Source: Reichenbachiella agarivorans
GTDB taxonomy: Bacteria; Bacteroidota; Bacteroidia; Cytophagales; Cyclobacteriaceae
NCBI RefSeq assembly: GCF_025502585.1
Contig: NZ_CP106679.1
Span: forward strand, 3,131,501 to 3,195,500
DNA: 64,000 nucleotides
Direction: 5' to 3'
Shown here: positions 25,670 through 35,405 of the stretch, in pieces
Layout of the letters: each line of letters opens with the position of its first letter
How positions within the stretch are numbered: position 1 is the first letter of the stretch
The notes under the pieces: model-generated
The model's database searches: none
Told to the model about the DNA's origin: nothing
Seen by the model: the letters and a program-made list of their open reading frames with translations, nothing else
Translations under genes and position numbers: made by a program

Positions 25670-27130
25670 TTAATTTTTCTTTAGAAGCTGCACAATAGCA
25701 TAACAAAATAGATTGAGGTTTTGCGCAATTTCTTGGTTGTTCATGGACGCGAATCCCAGTCTGCACTTGTTTGTTTCATGATAGGTATCAATATCCAGAT
25801 GTAGGTTGACTTTCTTACATTCTTTGATCAGATCATTGATCTGTATGTTTTTGAAGGTAGCCCAAATTGCCATGCCTCCATCAGGGATGTTAAATTGAAT
25901 CTCATCCCCTAGCTTTTGTTTGAGCAGGTGGCAAAAGAGGTCGCGTCTGTGTCGGTAGATGTTCACGGCTTTTTTGATGGATCGATGGATTTCTTTTTCC
26001 TCGATCAGGATTGAAAGCGCTTTTTCGAGCACTGGATCACCTCGTCTGTCTATGAGTTTTCTGATGTCGCGACATTGATCTATGATGTTTGGGTCGGCAT
26101 ACATGTAGCCCATTCGTATGGAGGGAGCAAAAATCTTGCTAAACGACCCAATATAAATGACCCGCTGACCTTGGTCTATACTGGCAATGGGTAAGATGGG
26201 AGAGCCATTGTAGTGGTAGTCAAAGTCATAATCATCCTCCAAAATGTAGAAATCATGCTGTATAGACAACTCCAGCAACCTCAATCGATGCTCGATAGGC
26301 ATGGTGACTGTCGTAGGGTAGTGATGGTGCGGACTGATGTAGATAGCTTTGATTTTATGTAGTTGGACTGCCTGTTCTATTTGTTCAATGTCCAAACCCT
26401 CGGGCGTAAGATCTACTTCAACCAACTTGCCACCCAAGTGCTGGATTGTTCGGTTGGCAGATCCGTAGTTGAGCTTGCCTACGATGACTTGATCTCCCGA
26501 ATGTAGAATCGAAGATAGTGCTAGAAAAATAGACATCTGACTACCTCTGGTGATCATGATCTCATCGATACTTGGATTAAGAGCACGCGTTTCGTGGAGA
26601 TATTTGCACAGCGAGTTGCGTAGATTGATTTCTCCTTCGAAATGATTGCCCGTCAATACAGACTTAGCTAATATTCCCTTAGTGAGTGATTTGGCAGTTT
26701 TGTAAAGCAACTCTATAGGTGCTATGCGGTAATCTGGCGTGCCTTCAGTGATTTGGTAGGTTTTGTTGGCGGTGATAGTAGACTTGTTAGGTTTTGATAC
26801 GGCAGTTTTCCGATTCAGACCTTTGGGCTGGGTGACAGGAAGGTCTTTTTTGACGAATGTGCCTCTCGAAGGATGAACTTCTGTCCAGCCCTGCGCCATC
26901 AGTTCATCATAAGCTAAAAGAATGGTTTTTCGATTGAGCGTCAAGGTTTCTGCAAGAAGTCGACTGCTAGGCAATTTGGAACCAGTAGCAATTCTGCCAT
27001 TCATAATTTCGAGCACGAAGGCATCTGCCAGTTGTAGGTAGATGGCTCTTTTAGAGTTCGGATTGATTGTGATTATGGATTTCCAAGGTAGCATATCTGG
27101 ACCATCTGTTTGTTGCAAACTGGAGTACAA
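25670..27130 (-). CDS. MocR/PdxR-type transcriptional regulator (GntR HTH plus aminotransferase domain)
   Basis: A 486-residue two-domain regulator. Residues about 20-95 form a GntR winged helix (AIYLQLADAFVLEIMNGRIA, then LPSSRLLAETLTLNRKTILL). Residues about 120-480 form a fold-type I aminotransferase domain with ITRGSQMSIFLALSSIL, ILEDDYDFDYHY and the PLP-Lys motif IYIGSFSKIFAPSIRMGY. MocR proteins sense PLP or amino-acid aldimines and regulate nearby genes. It is divergent (49-bp gap) from a pyridoxamine-phosphate-oxidase-like gene, its most likely target. Confidence 0.93.
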   Translation of the reverse strand: MYSSLQQTDGPDMLPWKSIITINPNSKRAIYLQLADAFVLEIMNGRIATGSKLPSSRLLAETLTLNRKTILLAYDELMAQGWTEVHPSRGTFVKKDLPVTQPKGLNRKTAVSKPNKSTITANKTYQITEGTPDYRIAPIELLYKTAKSLTKGILAKSVLTGNHFEGEINLRNSLCKYLHETRALNPSIDEIMITRGSQMSIFLALSSILHSGDQVIVGKLNYGSANRTIQHLGGKLVEVDLTPEGLDIEQIEQAVQLHKIKAIYISPHHHYPTTVTMPIEHRLRLLELSIQHDFYILEDDYDFDYHYNGSPILPIASIDQGQRVIYIGSFSKIFAPSIRMGYMYADPNIIDQCRDIRKLIDRRGDPVLEKALSILIEEKEIHRSIKKAVNIYRHRRDLFCHLLKQKLGDEIQFNIPDGGMAIWATFKNIQINDLIKECKKVNLHLDIDTYHETNKCRLGFASMNNQEIAQNLNLFCYAIVQLLKKN

Positions 27131-27149
27131 TGATAAGCCACTTTGATTT

Positions 27150-27157
27150 TAGATTTG
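27150..27157 (+). promoter_or_regulatory. possible -7 element in the MocR/oxidase divergent gap
   Basis: TAGATTTG matches TAnnTTTG 22 bp before the oxidase-like start; no TTTG is present at the ideal upstream spacing. On the other strand TACTTTTG (27171-27178) could serve the regulator. The whole 49-bp gap is therefore probably shared regulatory DNA. Confidence 0.35.
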
Positions 27158-27179
27158 TGAAAACATAAACAAAAGTACT

Positions 27180-27842
27180 ATGTCAGAGTTTGCCAAAGAA
27201 TCAAGAAATAAAATAGTCAGAGGAGCCAAAAGAGGAACTTATGACAAGAAGGCCATCTATGAGATCCTAGATGCTGGTTTTTTGTGTCATATCAGTTTTG
27301 TGATGAATGACGCACCATTTATGATCCCAACTGCCTATGCCCGCCAAGGGGATAAGTTGTACATCCATGGTTCGGTCAAGAGCCGCACCATACAAGAAAC
27401 CAAGAAAGGAACGCCGATTTGTTTTTGTGTCACGCATTTGGATGGTTTGGTGCTGGCGCGATCTGCTTTTCATCACTCAGTCAATTATAGATCCGCCATC
27501 ATCTATGGTACTGCACACGAAGTAGTCAGTGATGAGGACAAAAACGAAGCATTGAGACTCATTACTGAGAATTTTCTAGAAGGGAGATGGAATGAAGTGA
27601 GACAGCCCAATCAGAAAGAGCTTGATATTACCTCGGTGCTGGAGATAGATATCGAGTCAGCATCCGCCAAAATCAGAACCGGCGACCCAGTAGATGACCA
27701 AGAAGACTATGATTTGGATATTTGGGCTGGACAATTGCCGATCAAGCGAATTTATGACAAGCCAGTAGCTGATCAATTGTTGAAGGAAGGAATTGAAGGA
27801 AGTAAGGCCGCACACCTTGCATGGGAAAAGTCAAAACAATAG
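27180..27842 (+). CDS. pyridoxamine 5'-phosphate oxidase-related flavin-binding protein
   Basis: A 220-residue split-barrel protein of the flavin-nucleotide-binding family, of the type IYEILDAGFLCHISFVMNDA, then MIPTAYARQGDKLYIHGSV and HHSVNYRSAIIYGTA. Such proteins bind FMN, F420 or heme and are often annotated as PNPOx-related; the reaction is not known. Its divergent placement to a MocR regulator (27130) suggests a link to vitamin B6 metabolism. It is followed after 20 bp by the carbonic-anhydrase gene. Confidence 0.88.
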   Translation: MSEFAKESRNKIVRGAKRGTYDKKAIYEILDAGFLCHISFVMNDAPFMIPTAYARQGDKLYIHGSVKSRTIQETKKGTPICFCVTHLDGLVLARSAFHHSVNYRSAIIYGTAHEVVSDEDKNEALRLITENFLEGRWNEVRQPNQKELDITSVLEIDIESASAKIRTGDPVDDQEDYDLDIWAGQLPIKRIYDKPVADQLLKEGIEGSKAAHLAWEKSKQ

Positions 27843-27862
27843 ATTTGTTCTAAACACAATTT

Positions 27863-28375
27863 ATGACTTTGATCAGAGAGCTTTTAGGAAAGACGCCACA
27901 GTATGGCGACAATTGTTGGTTTGCAGAGACTGCTGTCATCATCGGTGACGTCACCATGGGAGACAATTGTAGTATATGGTACAACGCCGTATTGAGAGGA
28001 GATGTAAACTCCATCACGATTGGCAATAACTCCAACATACAGGACAATGCCATGATTCACTGTACTTACCTAAAAGCCCCTACTGTGATAGGCAATCATG
28101 TCTCGATTGGTCACAATGCTATTGTCCATGGTTGTACGCTAGAGGACAATGTGCTGATCGGAATGGGTGCCATCGTGATGGATCATGTCGTGGTAGGGGC
28201 AGGGTCTATCATTGGTGCTGGAGCGGTGGTATTGGAAAACACCATCATCGAGCCAGGATCGGTCTATGTAGGCAACCCAGCTAAGAAGGTCAAAGACATC
28301 GGAGAAAAAGGAACTGCCGAGATTCAAAGAATAGCAGGCAATTATTTGAAATACTCAAGTTGGTACAAACAATAA
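27863..28375 (+). CDS. gamma-carbonic anhydrase family protein
   Basis: A 170-residue left-handed beta-helix protein with hexapeptide repeats (VIIGDVTMGDNCSIWYNAVL, then VLIGMGAIVMDHVVVGAGSI). The metal-binding His residues expected in active gamma-class enzymes are present in MIHCTYL and SIGHNAIVHGCTL. Members hydrate CO2 or act as structural relatives (YrdA/PaaY group). It probably forms an operon with the DinB and thioesterase genes that follow at 3-bp and 1-bp spacing. Confidence 0.92.
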   Translation: MTLIRELLGKTPQYGDNCWFAETAVIIGDVTMGDNCSIWYNAVLRGDVNSITIGNNSNIQDNAMIHCTYLKAPTVIGNHVSIGHNAIVHGCTLEDNVLIGMGAIVMDHVVVGAGSIIGAGAVVLENTIIEPGSVYVGNPAKKVKDIGEKGTAEIQRIAGNYLKYSSWYKQ

Positions 28376-28378
28376 CAT

Positions 28379-28897
28379 ATGAACATAGCAAAACCCAATG
28401 CAGCTGAATACAATGCCTTTTATCAAGGCTATGTGGATGAGGTAATCCAAGAAGGGGACATCATGCAATATCTCAAAACGCAGAGAGATGAAGTAGTGAG
28501 GTTCTATGAGGGTTTGTCTCAGGATAAGATCGAGTATGCGTACGAAGAAGGTAAATGGACGATGAAACAAATGCTCAGACATCTTATAGATGCAGAGAGG
28601 GTATTTGGCTACCGTGCCATGGCCATTGCCAGAGGAGACAAGACGCAATTGCCAGGGTTTAGTGAGGATGATTATGTGGTGTATGCTGATGATACGGCCA
28701 ATACGATTCAGGATTTGATCACCGAGTTTATTCAGGTCAGAAATGCCAACATGAGCATGATTCAGAATCTCAATGCTGCTAGTTTAGCGAGGGTAGGTTC
28801 TGCCAATGGATCAGATACATCAGCACGTGCCATCGTCTACATTGTCGCTGGGCATTTGGCACATCATTTAATGATTTTAAAAGAGAGGTACTTATAG
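28379..28897 (+). CDS. DinB-like metal-dependent protein
   Basis: A 172-residue four-helix protein of the DinB/YfiT superfamily. The His ligands of the predicted divalent-metal site lie in WTMKQMLRHLIDAERVFGYR and near the C-terminus in IVAGHLAHHLMILKERYL. Members act as thiol-dependent transferases or have unknown function; damage induction is not shown here. It starts 3 bp after the carbonic anhydrase stop and ends one base before the thioesterase, so co-transcription is very likely. Confidence 0.88.
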   Translation: MNIAKPNAAEYNAFYQGYVDEVIQEGDIMQYLKTQRDEVVRFYEGLSQDKIEYAYEEGKWTMKQMLRHLIDAERVFGYRAMAIARGDKTQLPGFSEDDYVVYADDTANTIQDLITEFIQVRNANMSMIQNLNAASLARVGSANGSDTSARAIVYIVAGHLAHHLMILKERYL

Positions 28898-28898
28898 C

Positions 28899-29429
28899 AT
28901 GTTTGAATTCGACCCCAACAAAAAGTACGAAAAGACGACCAAAACAAGGTCTGTGATCCGTTTTCAGGACTGTGATCCACTTCGTCATTTAAACAACGCC
29001 AAGTATTTTGATTACTACTTCAACGGCAGAGAAGACCAGGTGCCCAAACTATATGGTCTGCAAAATTCGGAGATTTATCGCGCTTTTGATGCGGTATGGG
29101 TCGTGTACAATCACCAAATATCTTACTTGAGACCTGCTGGCATGGGAGAGTGGGTCAAATTGTTGTCTCGTATCATTTGGTACGATAGCCACTCCGTATT
29201 GGTAGAGTATTTTATGATCAATGATGACGAGACGCAGCTCAAAAATATCCTCTGGAGCAAACTTCGTTTTGTGGATAACCAAGGGAAATCCACGGAGCAT
29301 CCTGCCAAGCTGATGGAGTTTCTCTCTACGGTTTCTTTCAATGACTATGTCGATCATCCGATTGATTTTGATCAACGTCTGCAAGAAGTCAAAGAGGAGG
29401 TAAAAAATAAGCAGATTAGGTACTACTAA
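28899..29429 (+). CDS. hotdog-fold acyl-CoA thioesterase
   Basis: A 176-residue protein with the 4HBT-type motif FQDCDPLRHLNNAKYFDYYF, in which Asp and Asn near the substrate thioester are conserved in acyl-CoA and 4-hydroxybenzoyl-CoA thioesterases. A second segment, VWVVYNHQISYLRPAGMGEW, fits the hotdog sheet. The acyl chain used cannot be predicted. It ends 6 bp from the convergent phosphatase gene, with no terminator visible between them. Confidence 0.88.
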   Translation: MFEFDPNKKYEKTTKTRSVIRFQDCDPLRHLNNAKYFDYYFNGREDQVPKLYGLQNSEIYRAFDAVWVVYNHQISYLRPAGMGEWVKLLSRIIWYDSHSVLVEYFMINDDETQLKNILWSKLRFVDNQGKSTEHPAKLMEFLSTVSFNDYVDHPIDFDQRLQEVKEEVKNKQIRYY

Positions 29430-29435
29430 ACCTGA

Positions 29436-30110
29436 TTAGTCTTCTATACGTCCTACAAACTGCAACACCATGGTGTCTAAATCAAGACAGGTTAAATGTC
29501 CCATTGGTACACCGTCCTTGCTATCAAACACACAGCCCGCATCAATGCAGATGTTGTCTGCGCCCAACCGAATATCATCGATGATCTGCATGACAGCTTT
29601 GGGTGTATGTCCGTGAATTACCTTTTTGCCATGGGTCTGTTGTAGGTCAACTCGCTCATTTCTAGTCCATAGCATCGCTTCTGTATCGTCTCTAAATGGT
29701 ACGTCAAAGTTGAAGCCAGCATGAACCAAAAAAGCGTTTTCTGTTTCATAAAAAAGATCCAAGGTATCGATGAAATCAAAGTAACAGTCTGGGATTTTTT
29801 TGATATCGGTAGTGCCAAAACTATGCAAGGTCTCTTCGCCACCAGCCTTGAACCAATGGTCGTATTTTGGCCCACCCTCAAGGGCATTTTTCATCATCAG
29901 GTCATGATTACCCATCAAAGCTTTGATTGTGTAGTTTCGTCGCAACTCTTCTATGTAGTCGATAGTTCCTTTTGAATCCAACCCTCTGTCTACATAGTCA
30001 CCCAGTAGATACAAGGTGTCATCACTTTGGAGTGCCACTACATCTTCTACCAGATGCTTGAAACTCTGTGTACATCCATGTATATCGGCGATAGCTAGTT
30101 TTCTAGGCAT
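29436..30110 (-). CDS. calcineurin-like metallophosphatase (PPP/ApaH type)
   Basis: A 224-residue phosphoesterase with all dinuclear-metal motifs: LAIADIHGCTQSF, LLGDYVDRGLDSKG, LMGNHDLMM, FLVHAGFNF and KVIHGHTPK. This arrangement is that of bacterial protein serine/threonine phosphatases and diadenosine tetraphosphatases; the substrate is not set by sequence. I start at ATG 30110 (MPRKLAIADIHG). The frame is open 22 codons further upstream, but the extra residues have no family match. Confidence 0.92.
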   Translation of the reverse strand: MPRKLAIADIHGCTQSFKHLVEDVVALQSDDTLYLLGDYVDRGLDSKGTIDYIEELRRNYTIKALMGNHDLMMKNALEGGPKYDHWFKAGGEETLHSFGTTDIKKIPDCYFDFIDTLDLFYETENAFLVHAGFNFDVPFRDDTEAMLWTRNERVDLQQTHGKKVIHGHTPKAVMQIIDDIRLGADNICIDAGCVFDSKDGVPMGHLTCLDLDTMVLQFVGRIED

Positions 30111-30302
30111 TTTTGCTTTTTTGAGTGAATGAAAGGGTAAAATTATGGCTGTGTCTTGATATGAGCGAAGATACAATTGACTTATTTGTGTGCAAGATTG
30201 TTTCTGGACAAATTTCCATCAATAATTCTCTCCAAATACTTTTACATTCTACCTGAGTTCATTGATCTTAGCATCCGTAGTATAATAAACTGTGACAAGA
30301 AG

Positions 30303-30911
30303 ATGAAAATACTGGCAATAGGGAGGAATTATGTAGAACATATCAAGGAACTGGACAATGAAAAGCCAGATGAGCCTGTTGTTTTTTCTAAACCTGATAC
30401 CGCACTTTTGCGCAACAATGATGCATTTTATTATCCTGATTTTACCAAGGATATTCACCACGAAGTAGAAGTGGTAATTCGCATCTCTAGAGTAGGTAAA
30501 AACATTGAACCCAAGTTTGCACACAAATATTATGACCAATTCGGGATAGGGATCGATTTTACAGCACGTGATTTACAAACCAAACTGAAGAACAAAGGAT
30601 TGCCATGGGATATCGCCAAGGGGTTCAATGGATCTGCTCCGATTTCTGAGTTTCGCTCTACGGAGGGCTATGATCTGAGCAATCTCAATTTTAGTCTCAA
30701 CATAGATGGCAAGGAAGTACAAAATGGGAATACCCGTTTGATGATGTTTGATATTGATTTTATAGTGAGTTATGTATCCAAATTTTTCACTTTGAAGAAA
30801 GGGGATTTGATTTTTACAGGGACACCCAAAGGCGTTGGGCCAGTACACATTGGCAATCGCCTAGAAGCATTTCTTGAGGACGAAAAAGTGATGGATTTTG
30901 AGATTAAATAA
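30303..30911 (+). CDS. fumarylacetoacetate hydrolase-fold protein
   Basis: A 202-residue compact FAH-fold enzyme. Blocks are MKILAIGRNYVEHIKELDN, PVVFSKPDTALL, HHEVEVVIRIS with the metal-binding Glu pair, and GDLIFTGTPKGVGPV. The small single-domain form suggests a bacterial acylpyruvase, oxaloacetate decarboxylase or isomerase rather than a true fumarylacetoacetase. ATG 30303 is the conserved start although the frame is open from 30177. Its 3' end overlaps the next gene by 14 bp. Confidence 0.9.
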   Translation: MKILAIGRNYVEHIKELDNEKPDEPVVFSKPDTALLRNNDAFYYPDFTKDIHHEVEVVIRISRVGKNIEPKFAHKYYDQFGIGIDFTARDLQTKLKNKGLPWDIAKGFNGSAPISEFRSTEGYDLSNLNFSLNIDGKEVQNGNTRLMMFDIDFIVSYVSKFFTLKKGDLIFTGTPKGVGPVHIGNRLEAFLEDEKVMDFEIK

Positions 30912-32790
30912 TTTCCTTGTTTTCCTTTTTATTGGTTTTTCTTTTTGGTCGCAGGCACAAGGTCCTAAGCGGGGAGACTTCCTGTTTCCAGTCAGACCGA
31001 ATCAAGTGAATTATTTGGCAGGTACTATGGGAGAGTTGCGATCTACCCACTTTCATGCAGGTATCGACATCAAAACTAGTGGCACAACAGGCTTGCCTAT
31101 CTACGCAGCAGCAGATGGGTATGTACAACGCGTCAGTGTATCTACGACAGGCTATGGCAATGCCATCTACCTGGTTCATCCTCACAACAATTCAGTCACT
31201 GTCTATGCTCATTTGGAGTACTTTAGCCCAGAGATAGCGGCCTATGTCAGAGAGCAGCAATATGAGCAAGAGAGCTTTGAGGTAAATTTATTTCCCAAAT
31301 CGGATCAATTTCGTTTCAAACAAGGAGATGAAATCGCAAAATCAGGCAATACAGGTTCTTCTTCTGGGCCACATTTGCATTTTGAAATTAGAGACAAGTT
31401 GCATAAAATTTTAGATCCCTTGGCCTTCGGTTTTGACGAAATCAAAGACAAAATCCCTCCCACGATCTCGAAAGTTGCCTTCGTGACCATGGATGCCAAG
31501 GCAAGAATCAATGGGATGTTTGGCAGATTCGAATTCAATGTGATCATAGATAAAAGTGGTAATCCTGTCTTGGATGCCCCTGTCTCACTCTATGGTAAGA
31601 TTGGTGTGGAGATCTATGCCTATGACATGTTTAATGGAGCGCACAATCACAACGGTATTCCTCGACAGACACTGAGTTTGGATGGAGATGTGGTTTTTCA
31701 GCAAGACATTTCTTCTATGGAATTCTACCAGCAGCGCAATATTTTGGTACATACCAACTACAAAGCATCGGTGCAAGGCAGCAGAAGATTCAACAAGTTG
31801 TACGTAGATGAAGGGAATGACTTGGATATATACCGTACCAATAACATGAAGGGGATGTTTAGAATCATGGATTTGCAAAAGCATCAACTGGACATCCGAC
31901 TAGAGGATAGTTATGGCAATATCAGCCAATATCGCTTTGTAGTCAATGACACCAATGGAGATATCAGGAAGTACCAGATGGCTCAGAGCAAGAAGAAGCC
32001 TGAGTCTGATTTGTATGATAATCTGTTGGAAGTAAAAGCTGATTTGACAGGACACAGTTATTGTGAAGCTCAGTTGTTTTTGAAATATGGAGGAGGAACC
32101 ACCCAGATGGCTTATGACGTCCTCAATAACGGTTATTATCTATGGGATCTCAGAAAGGGGCTACCAGATTCGGTTCAGGTATGTGATGATACCAAACGGT
32201 TTGATTATGCAACTATGATTCCTAGCGGGCGCACATTCAAATATTCGGGAGAGAACATTGAAATTTTGTTTCCAAGAGAATCATTATTCGATACGACCTA
32301 TTTGCGTTACAAATACACATTGGGTGAAAGTGGCGTATTAGAAGTCTTTGATCTCAATACTGCCGAAGTACCTCTGAGAAAGTACATCGACGTGACACTT
32401 TATCCAGACTTTAGCTATGATCCCGAAAGAGCCAGCGTATATAGCGTCAATTCTCGTGGTGATTTGAGTTATGTAGGAGGAGAGTGGGATCACCACAGTA
32501 TCAATTTCAAGACCCGAGATTTGGTACGCTATACCATCGCCACTGACAATGTGCCTCCAAGAATCTTGGAACTAAAGACAGTACCTCAGCGCGTACAATT
32601 CAAAATAGATGATGATATGTCAGGCATAGGGGAGATTCGCGCCGAGCTCAACGGCCGTTGGTTGTTGATGAATTATGATTATAAACGAAAACTTATCTGG
32701 TCAGATGAGAAATCAGTAATTGCAGGCCAGTTTGTACTCCGTGTCAAAGATTCTGCAGGAAACGAGACTGTTTTTGAACGAAGATACTAA
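30898..32790 (+). CDS. M23-family metallopeptidase (LytM domain), secreted
   Basis: A 630-residue protein with a signal peptide (MRLNNFLVFLFIGFSFWSQA) and an M23 domain at about residues 30-175. The zinc ligands are His53 and Asp57 in HAGID and the HLH pair His159 and His161 in GPHLHFEI. The remaining 450 residues are beta-rich domains of unknown role. M23 enzymes cut peptidoglycan cross-bridges or regulate amidases. The start is TTG 30898, overlapping the previous gene; it is chosen because it alone gives the signal peptide. Confidence 0.9.
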   Translation: MRLNNFLVFLFIGFSFWSQAQGPKRGDFLFPVRPNQVNYLAGTMGELRSTHFHAGIDIKTSGTTGLPIYAAADGYVQRVSVSTTGYGNAIYLVHPHNNSVTVYAHLEYFSPEIAAYVREQQYEQESFEVNLFPKSDQFRFKQGDEIAKSGNTGSSSGPHLHFEIRDKLHKILDPLAFGFDEIKDKIPPTISKVAFVTMDAKARINGMFGRFEFNVIIDKSGNPVLDAPVSLYGKIGVEIYAYDMFNGAHNHNGIPRQTLSLDGDVVFQQDISSMEFYQQRNILVHTNYKASVQGSRRFNKLYVDEGNDLDIYRTNNMKGMFRIMDLQKHQLDIRLEDSYGNISQYRFVVNDTNGDIRKYQMAQSKKKPESDLYDNLLEVKADLTGHSYCEAQLFLKYGGGTTQMAYDVLNNGYYLWDLRKGLPDSVQVCDDTKRFDYATMIPSGRTFKYSGENIEILFPRESLFDTTYLRYKYTLGESGVLEVFDLNTAEVPLRKYIDVTLYPDFSYDPERASVYSVNSRGDLSYVGGEWDHHSINFKTRDLVRYTIATDNVPPRILELKTVPQRVQFKIDDDMSGIGEIRAELNGRWLLMNYDYKRKLIWSDEKSVIAGQFVLRVKDSAGNETVFERRY

Positions 32791-32887
32791 GCGTATTAGG
32801 CTATGTCAGATGCTCTAATTGTATGCTCTGACTTTGAAATCTAACGATTTGAAGCTAATTTCAACCCATCGAAAAACGAACTAACAC

Positions 32888-34057
32888 ATGAAAACAAAAC
32901 TAGGATTTGTAATTGCCGCGTTGTTGTACGCTGGAGCAGCGTTGGGGCAGACGCCAGTTGCAACCATTCCATTCGAACAATATGGTGACCATAGTTTCAT
33001 CAAAGTCAAAATCAATGGTTCAGAAGAATTAGATTTTATATTCGATACAGGAGACGGTCTGACAGTCTTGAACATCGAAAAGGCTAAAGAACTAGGAATG
33101 GAGTCTGGCTCTGATGCAACGACTATGAGTGCTGAAGGTACAATCAGTGGCAAACTTGTCAAACACAATGAACTGACAGTAGGAGGGGCACCTATTCACA
33201 ACATCCAAGTGTATGAGACCTCTTTGCTGCATCTTGAGATCAGCATCGGCAAGGACATAGATGGGATTATAGGGTATGATATTTTGAAAAACTACGTTGT
33301 GTCCATGGATTATGATCAGATGCAAATCAAACTGTACAATGCATCCGGATATACTTACCAAGGCTTAGGCAAATCATTTGATATCAACCTGACTTCTTAC
33401 ATTCCTCACATTCCGGCATCAATTGTTTTGCAAAACGGAGAGACGGTAAAAGGGGAGTTTTTTATTGATACAGGAGCCAAGGCTACAGTGGATTTTAATA
33501 CACCATTTGTAGAAGCCAACAAATTGGCTTCTAAAGTAGGGGATAGTTATATCTATCTAGTAGCTGGATTGGGACAAAAGGAGTATGAGCATCACCGTGG
33601 ATTGGTAAAGAGTTTTTCCTTTGCTGATTTCAGTTTTAGTGATATGCCAGTAGGCTTGAGTCATGCTACAAGTGGGATTCAAAACCACAAGAAGGTGGCA
33701 GGAATCATCGGCAGTGGTATCCTACGTAGGTTCAATATCGTCTACGATTACCATAGCAAAAAAATGTATTGGGAAAAGAACAAGAGCTATGAAGATAATT
33801 TTCGAATCAATAGCTCTGGTTTAGAGTTGCAGTTGAGTGAGGACAAAACAAAAGTTTTGGTTCATAAGGTATTTGACAACAGCCCGGCATCTGAGTTAGG
33901 GGTCAAAGTAGGATCAGAACTAGTGTCTGTCAATGGTGAAAAGGCCACTACAATTGGATTGGCTGAGTTGAGAAAAACCCTGAGACAAACAGGAGAGACT
34001 TTGCAACTGGTCATTGATGGACAGAGCATTGATCTGACATTGAGAGCGATGCTGTAA
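32888..34057 (+). CDS. retropepsin-like aspartic protease with PDZ domain, secreted
   Basis: A 389-residue protein with a signal peptide (MKTKLGFVIAALLYAGAALG). Two retropepsin-like halves follow, each with an Asp-Thr-Gly motif: Asp53 in FIFDTGDGLTVLN and Asp194 in FIDTGAKATVDF. A PDZ domain is C-terminal (about residues 310-385; VFDNSPASELGVKVG). Having two DTG halves in one chain makes it a single-chain, pepsin-like pair. The target proteins are unknown. It is probably periplasmic. Confidence 0.88.
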   Translation: MKTKLGFVIAALLYAGAALGQTPVATIPFEQYGDHSFIKVKINGSEELDFIFDTGDGLTVLNIEKAKELGMESGSDATTMSAEGTISGKLVKHNELTVGGAPIHNIQVYETSLLHLEISIGKDIDGIIGYDILKNYVVSMDYDQMQIKLYNASGYTYQGLGKSFDINLTSYIPHIPASIVLQNGETVKGEFFIDTGAKATVDFNTPFVEANKLASKVGDSYIYLVAGLGQKEYEHHRGLVKSFSFADFSFSDMPVGLSHATSGIQNHKKVAGIIGSGILRRFNIVYDYHSKKMYWEKNKSYEDNFRINSSGLELQLSEDKTKVLVHKVFDNSPASELGVKVGSELVSVNGEKATTIGLAELRKTLRQTGETLQLVIDGQSIDLTLRAML

Positions 34058-34120
34058 ATCTATCGGGAGTCTAGGATGGAGAGAGGCAAAGCAAACTTGC
34101 ATCTCAGTCTGGATTGCCTG

Positions 34121-35305
34121 TTATGAGACATCATGAATGGCTTGTAGGATAGCACTGCAAGCCATTTTTATTTCATCTTCTTCGATGATCAGAGGAGGTG
34201 CTATTCGCATGGAGTTGTCGCAGAATAGAAACCAGTCTGTCAAGTAGCCCATTTCCAGCAACCTATCAATCAGTTCCTTGAGGAAGTCAAAGGACTCAAA
34301 TTCTACGGCTAGCATTAGCCCTACACCTCTCACCTCCTTGATTTTATCGTGGACGAGCAAAGATTTGAAAAGCTCCCCCTTGGATGATGCTTGATCGATG
34401 AGGTTGGTGCGCAGCAGATGAGAGACAGTTGCCAAAGACGCAGCTGCACTCACGGGATGTCCTCCGAAAGTTGTGATGTGACCTAAGATGGGATTGTGTG
34501 TCAAACAATGCATGATTTCTTTGGAAGAAATGAAAGCTCCAATGGGCATGCCACCCCCCATGCCTTTGGCGCAGAGTAGGATGTCTGGTGCTATATCATA
34601 ATGCTCGAATGCCCAGAATTTGCCACTGCGGCCCATTCCGCACTGTACTTCATCAAATATCAGCAAGCATCCCACTTCATCACAGCGAGACCTCAAAGCT
34701 TCAAAATAGAGAGTATCTGTCATTCTCACACCCGCTTCTCCTTGAATAGGCTCTATGATCACTGCTGCCGTTTGTGTGTCAATGAAGTTGAGGTCTTCTT
34801 TCTCTCCAAACCTGATCTGAAAGGTGTTGGGAGCTAGGGGTCTGAATGGATTTTTGAGGTTTTCATTGCCACAGACAGACAATGCTCCAGATGTAGAACC
34901 ATGATAGGCGTCCACATAGGATACAATTTTACTTCTGCCTGTATGTCGTTTTGCAAGTTTCAGTGCTCCCTCAGTAGCTTCACTTCCAGAGTTTACCAAG
35001 AATACATTGTCCAGATGGTCTGGTAGTGTGTCGCTCAGTGCTTTGGCAAGCTGTACTTGGGGTGCTTCGACAAATTCGCCATAGACCATCAAATGTAGGT
35101 ACTTGTCCGTTTGGTCTTTGATGGCTTGGATGACGTCCGGATGACGATGTCCCAGACAACTGACACCTATACCAGAGATCAAATCCAAGTAGGATTTTCC
35201 ATTCTTTTCGTACATATACATGCCTTCTGCCTTCTCGATTTCTATGGCTAGAGGAAATTGCGAAGTTTGACCTAAGTGGTTAGAAAACAGCTGTCTATTG
35301 TTCAT
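34121..35305 (-). CDS. class-III aminotransferase, ArgD-like paralogue
   Basis: A 394-residue PLP enzyme with the same block order as argD: LISGIGVSCLGHRHPDVIQA, VNSGSEATEGALKLAKRHTG, YHGSTSGALSV, LIFDEVQCGMGRSGKFWAFEH and LCAKGMGGGMPIGAFI, with the PLP Lys in AKG. The substrate specificity is not clear; ornithine, acetylornithine, 4-aminobutyrate and beta-alanine are all used by relatives. It stands alone, convergent with the retropepsin gene and divergent from the tail-specific protease. Confidence 0.88.
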   Translation of the reverse strand: MNNRQLFSNHLGQTSQFPLAIEIEKAEGMYMYEKNGKSYLDLISGIGVSCLGHRHPDVIQAIKDQTDKYLHLMVYGEFVEAPQVQLAKALSDTLPDHLDNVFLVNSGSEATEGALKLAKRHTGRSKIVSYVDAYHGSTSGALSVCGNENLKNPFRPLAPNTFQIRFGEKEDLNFIDTQTAAVIIEPIQGEAGVRMTDTLYFEALRSRCDEVGCLLIFDEVQCGMGRSGKFWAFEHYDIAPDILLCAKGMGGGMPIGAFISSKEIMHCLTHNPILGHITTFGGHPVSAAASLATVSHLLRTNLIDQASSKGELFKSLLVHDKIKEVRGVGLMLAVEFESFDFLKELIDRLLEMGYLTDWFLFCDNSMRIAPPLIIEEDEIKMACSAILQAIHDVS

Positions 35306-35405
35306 GATTGCTGGGCGTAAGAAGTGGTTTCAGTAAGAAAATGACACAATTTAAACCTAATTAAGAGTTTTTTACGTTCTAATAATTCATATTTACTGAA
35401 TAGCA

